From the NCBI GenBank assembly GCA_023436395.1, contig JAEZJJ010000031.1, positions 1-15,866 on the forward strand: a stretch of DNA of 15,866 nucleotides, given 5' to 3'. Both the position numbers and the translations under genes were made by a program. The notes beneath the pieces were generated by a model. It saw only the letters and a program-made list of their open reading frames with translations, ran no database searches and was not told the DNA's origin. This DNA is from Bacillota bacterium. GTDB taxonomy: Bacteria > Bacillota > Clostridia > Lachnospirales > Cellulosilyticaceae. Below are positions 14,469 to 15,866 of this stretch, piece by piece (position 1 is the first letter of the stretch; each line of letters opens with the position of its first letter).

Positions 14469-15579
14469 TTAATCTTTTTGATGAATCCAACCTAAATAAG
14501 CATTCATAAAACGGTCAATATCTCCATCCATCACAGCTCCTGTATTTCCAGTTTCTTCTAAGGTGCGATGATCTTTAACAAGATTGTAGGGATGAAAAAC
14601 ATAAGATCTTATCTGACTCCCCCAAGCAATATCTTTCTTCTCTCCTCGGATGCCATCTAAAGTTTCTTGTCTTTCTTCTAATTCTTTCTCATAAAGTTTA
14701 GCTTTTAGCATTTGCATAGCTTTTTCTCTATTTTGAATCTGAGAACGTTCATTTTGGCATTGTACGACAATGCCAGTAGGAAGATGGGTAATACGTACGG
14801 CGGAGTCTGTTGTATTAACATGTTGTCCTCCAGCTCCTGTAGAGCGATACGTATCAATTCTTAAATCTTCAGCTTTTATATCTAGTTCTATTTCATCTGT
14901 AATCTGTGGCATAATATCACAAGAAGCAAAGGATGTATGTCTTCTCCCTGATGAATCAAAAGGTGAGATACGCACCAAGCGATGAATGCCCTTTTCTGAT
15001 TTTAAATAACCATAAGCATTTTCACCTGTTATTTGAAGAGTAACTGATTTAACACCTGCTTCTTCACCCTCTAAATAATCTAAGACATCTACCTTATAGC
15101 CTTTCTTATCTGCCCACCTAGTATACATGCGCAATAACATATTTACCCAATCACAAGCTTCTGTTCCACCTGCTCCTGGATGAAGCTCTAAAATGGCATT
15201 GTTCTTATCATACTGCCCATCCAGCAAAGTAGCTACTCGCATGACATGGTAAGCCTCTTCGAAAGCATGCCCACTCTCCTTAGCTTCATTAGCTAATTCC
15301 AAGTCATTTTCTTCATTACTCATCTCAATAAGCGTCAGCACATCTTCATAGTCTGTACATAACTTATCGTACTTTTCTACTAAATCTTTATAGTTTTTTA
15401 ACTCTTGCAACACTTTTTGTGCTTTATCTATATCCTCCCAAAATGCATTGTCCATCGAAAGGTGTTCTAAATCTTCTATTCTTTCCCTTATACGAGGAAT
15501 GTCAAAGAGAGTTCCCCATCTCGATTAATTTCGCTTTGTAAGGTTCTAAAGCAGTTTGTAACTGTTCTAACTCTAGCAT
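14469..15579 (-). CDS. prfB: Peptide chain release factor 2, with programmed +1 frameshift
   Basis: Recognises UGA and UAA stop codons and triggers peptide release on the ribosome. Two overlapping frames make one protein. Frame one starts at ATG 15579 behind AAGGAGTGAT and runs 25 codons (MLELEQLQTALEPYKAKLIE and on) to CTT TGA C, with TGA at 15504-15502. Shifting +1 on CTT (skipping the T at 15504) reads GAC and continues to 14469, giving 369 residues, a normal RF2 length. In that product the stop-recognition tripeptide SPF falls at 205-207 and the catalytic GGQ at 250-252, the positions I recall for E. coli RF2. The shift autoregulates RF2: low RF2 slows termination at the UGA and favours the shift. 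A GGGG stretch lies six bases before the CTT, farther than the usual three-base Shine-Dalgarno spacing. Confidence 0.97.
15501..15517 (-). promoter_or_regulatory. prfB +1 frameshift signal (CTTTGAC)
   Basis: On the minus strand CTT TGA C (15507-15501) is the classical RF2 slip site: in-frame UGA, followed by C, which weakens termination, with CUU in the P site. An internal GGGG (15517-15514) sits six bases upstream and may act as the stimulatory Shine-Dalgarno-like element, though the spacing is longer than usual. Confidence 0.95.
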
Positions 15580-15601
15580 TATATCACTCCTTTATACTCC
15601 T

Positions 15602-15631
15602 ATCATATATGCAAATACCCATTATATTCAA
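15602..15631 (-). promoter_or_regulatory. Candidate sigma-A promoter for prfB-cheW
   Basis: On the minus strand TTGAAT (15631-15626) and TATGAT (15607-15602), separated by 18 bases, lie 22 bases before the prfB start codon. Reasonable match; the leader would be short, about 15 bases. Confidence 0.42.
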
Positions 15632-15690
15632 CTATTTTTTTAAATAAAATTATACTTCCTATTTAGCTACATTTTAATAGCTGCTGGCCT

Positions 15691-15740
15691 TAAATAATAA
15701 ATAAGACCGTTGCAAAGGCAACGGTCTTATTTATTATTTA
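15691..15740. terminator. Strong hairpin terminator after the initiator tRNA
   Basis: A perfect 23-bp stem (15691-15713 with 15718-15740; core AAGACCGTTGC) with a four-base AAAG loop. It begins 5 bases after the tRNA on the minus strand and separates it from prfB. The GC-rich tip and A/T-rich base give a U-rich 3' side in either direction. Confidence 0.92.
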
Positions 15741-15745
15741 CTTAA

Positions 15746-15819
<74 letters not shown>

Positions 15820-15835
15820 TCATTTATACTTTATA

Positions 15836-15863
15836 AGTATAACATTCTCAAAAAGGTTGTCAA
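15836..15863 (-). promoter_or_regulatory. Sigma-A promoter of the initiator tRNA
   Basis: On the minus strand a perfect TTGACA (15863-15858) and TATACT (15841-15836) are separated by 16 bases, ending 16 bases before the tRNA 5' end. Confidence 0.85.
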
Positions 15864-15866
15864 GGC

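Overview
The window reads as chromosomal DNA from a low-GC, endospore-forming anaerobic Firmicute (class Clostridia; a Lachnospirales/Cellulosilyticum-like organism is a guess that the sequence alone cannot confirm). This rests on the AT-rich composition, strong AGGAGG-type ribosome sites, frequent TTG starts, tRNA genes without encoded CCA, a BclB-type collagen-like spore protein, and a clostridial-type set of prfB, cheW, rdgB and a YfcE-like phosphodiesterase.

Layout. (1) 1-650: the 3' end of a collagen-like protein, with 14 uninterrupted Thr-Gly-Pro units followed by a BclB-type C-terminal domain, then a hairpin. (2) 924-5450, plus strand: an operon of three glycosyltransferase genes (GT2 with a TPR-like tail, an 874-residue GT4/methyltransferase-like/GT4 protein, and a PF11316-like enzyme), followed by the decayed tail of a second PF11316-like gene. 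(3) 5615-8814: a nucleotide-sugar module split over two divergent units, a WecB/FnlC-type 2-epimerase and an RmlD/WbvR-type reductase on the minus strand, and a CapE/FlaA1-type 4,6-dehydratase on the plus strand. The 217-bp divergent spacer carries two sigma-K-like promoters facing outwards. (4) 8878-11620, minus strand: a second glycosyltransferase operon (GT2 with TPR tail, GT4, and a lone N-terminal GT-B half). (5) 11799-12257: a CYTH triphosphatase. (6) 12417-12725: a tRNA-Gly/Arg/Gln operon with a near-consensus promoter. (7) 12776-15579, minus strand: housekeeping genes yfcE-like, rdgB, cheW and prfB, the last with the classical +1 programmed frameshift. (8) 15691-15863: initiator tRNA with promoter and a 23-bp terminator hairpin.

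How the parts may work together (inference). The collagen-like protein offers a run of threonines of the kind that carries O-glycans in spore-surface BclA proteins. The next 11 kb encode a complete-looking route to a 6-deoxy-L-N-acetylhexosamine nucleotide (UDP-L-QuiNAc is my best guess) and six glycosyltransferase-like proteins. Sporulation-type promoter motifs lie at the head of at least the sugar module. The simplest reading is a mother-cell-expressed locus that builds and attaches a glycan to an exosporium or spore-coat protein.
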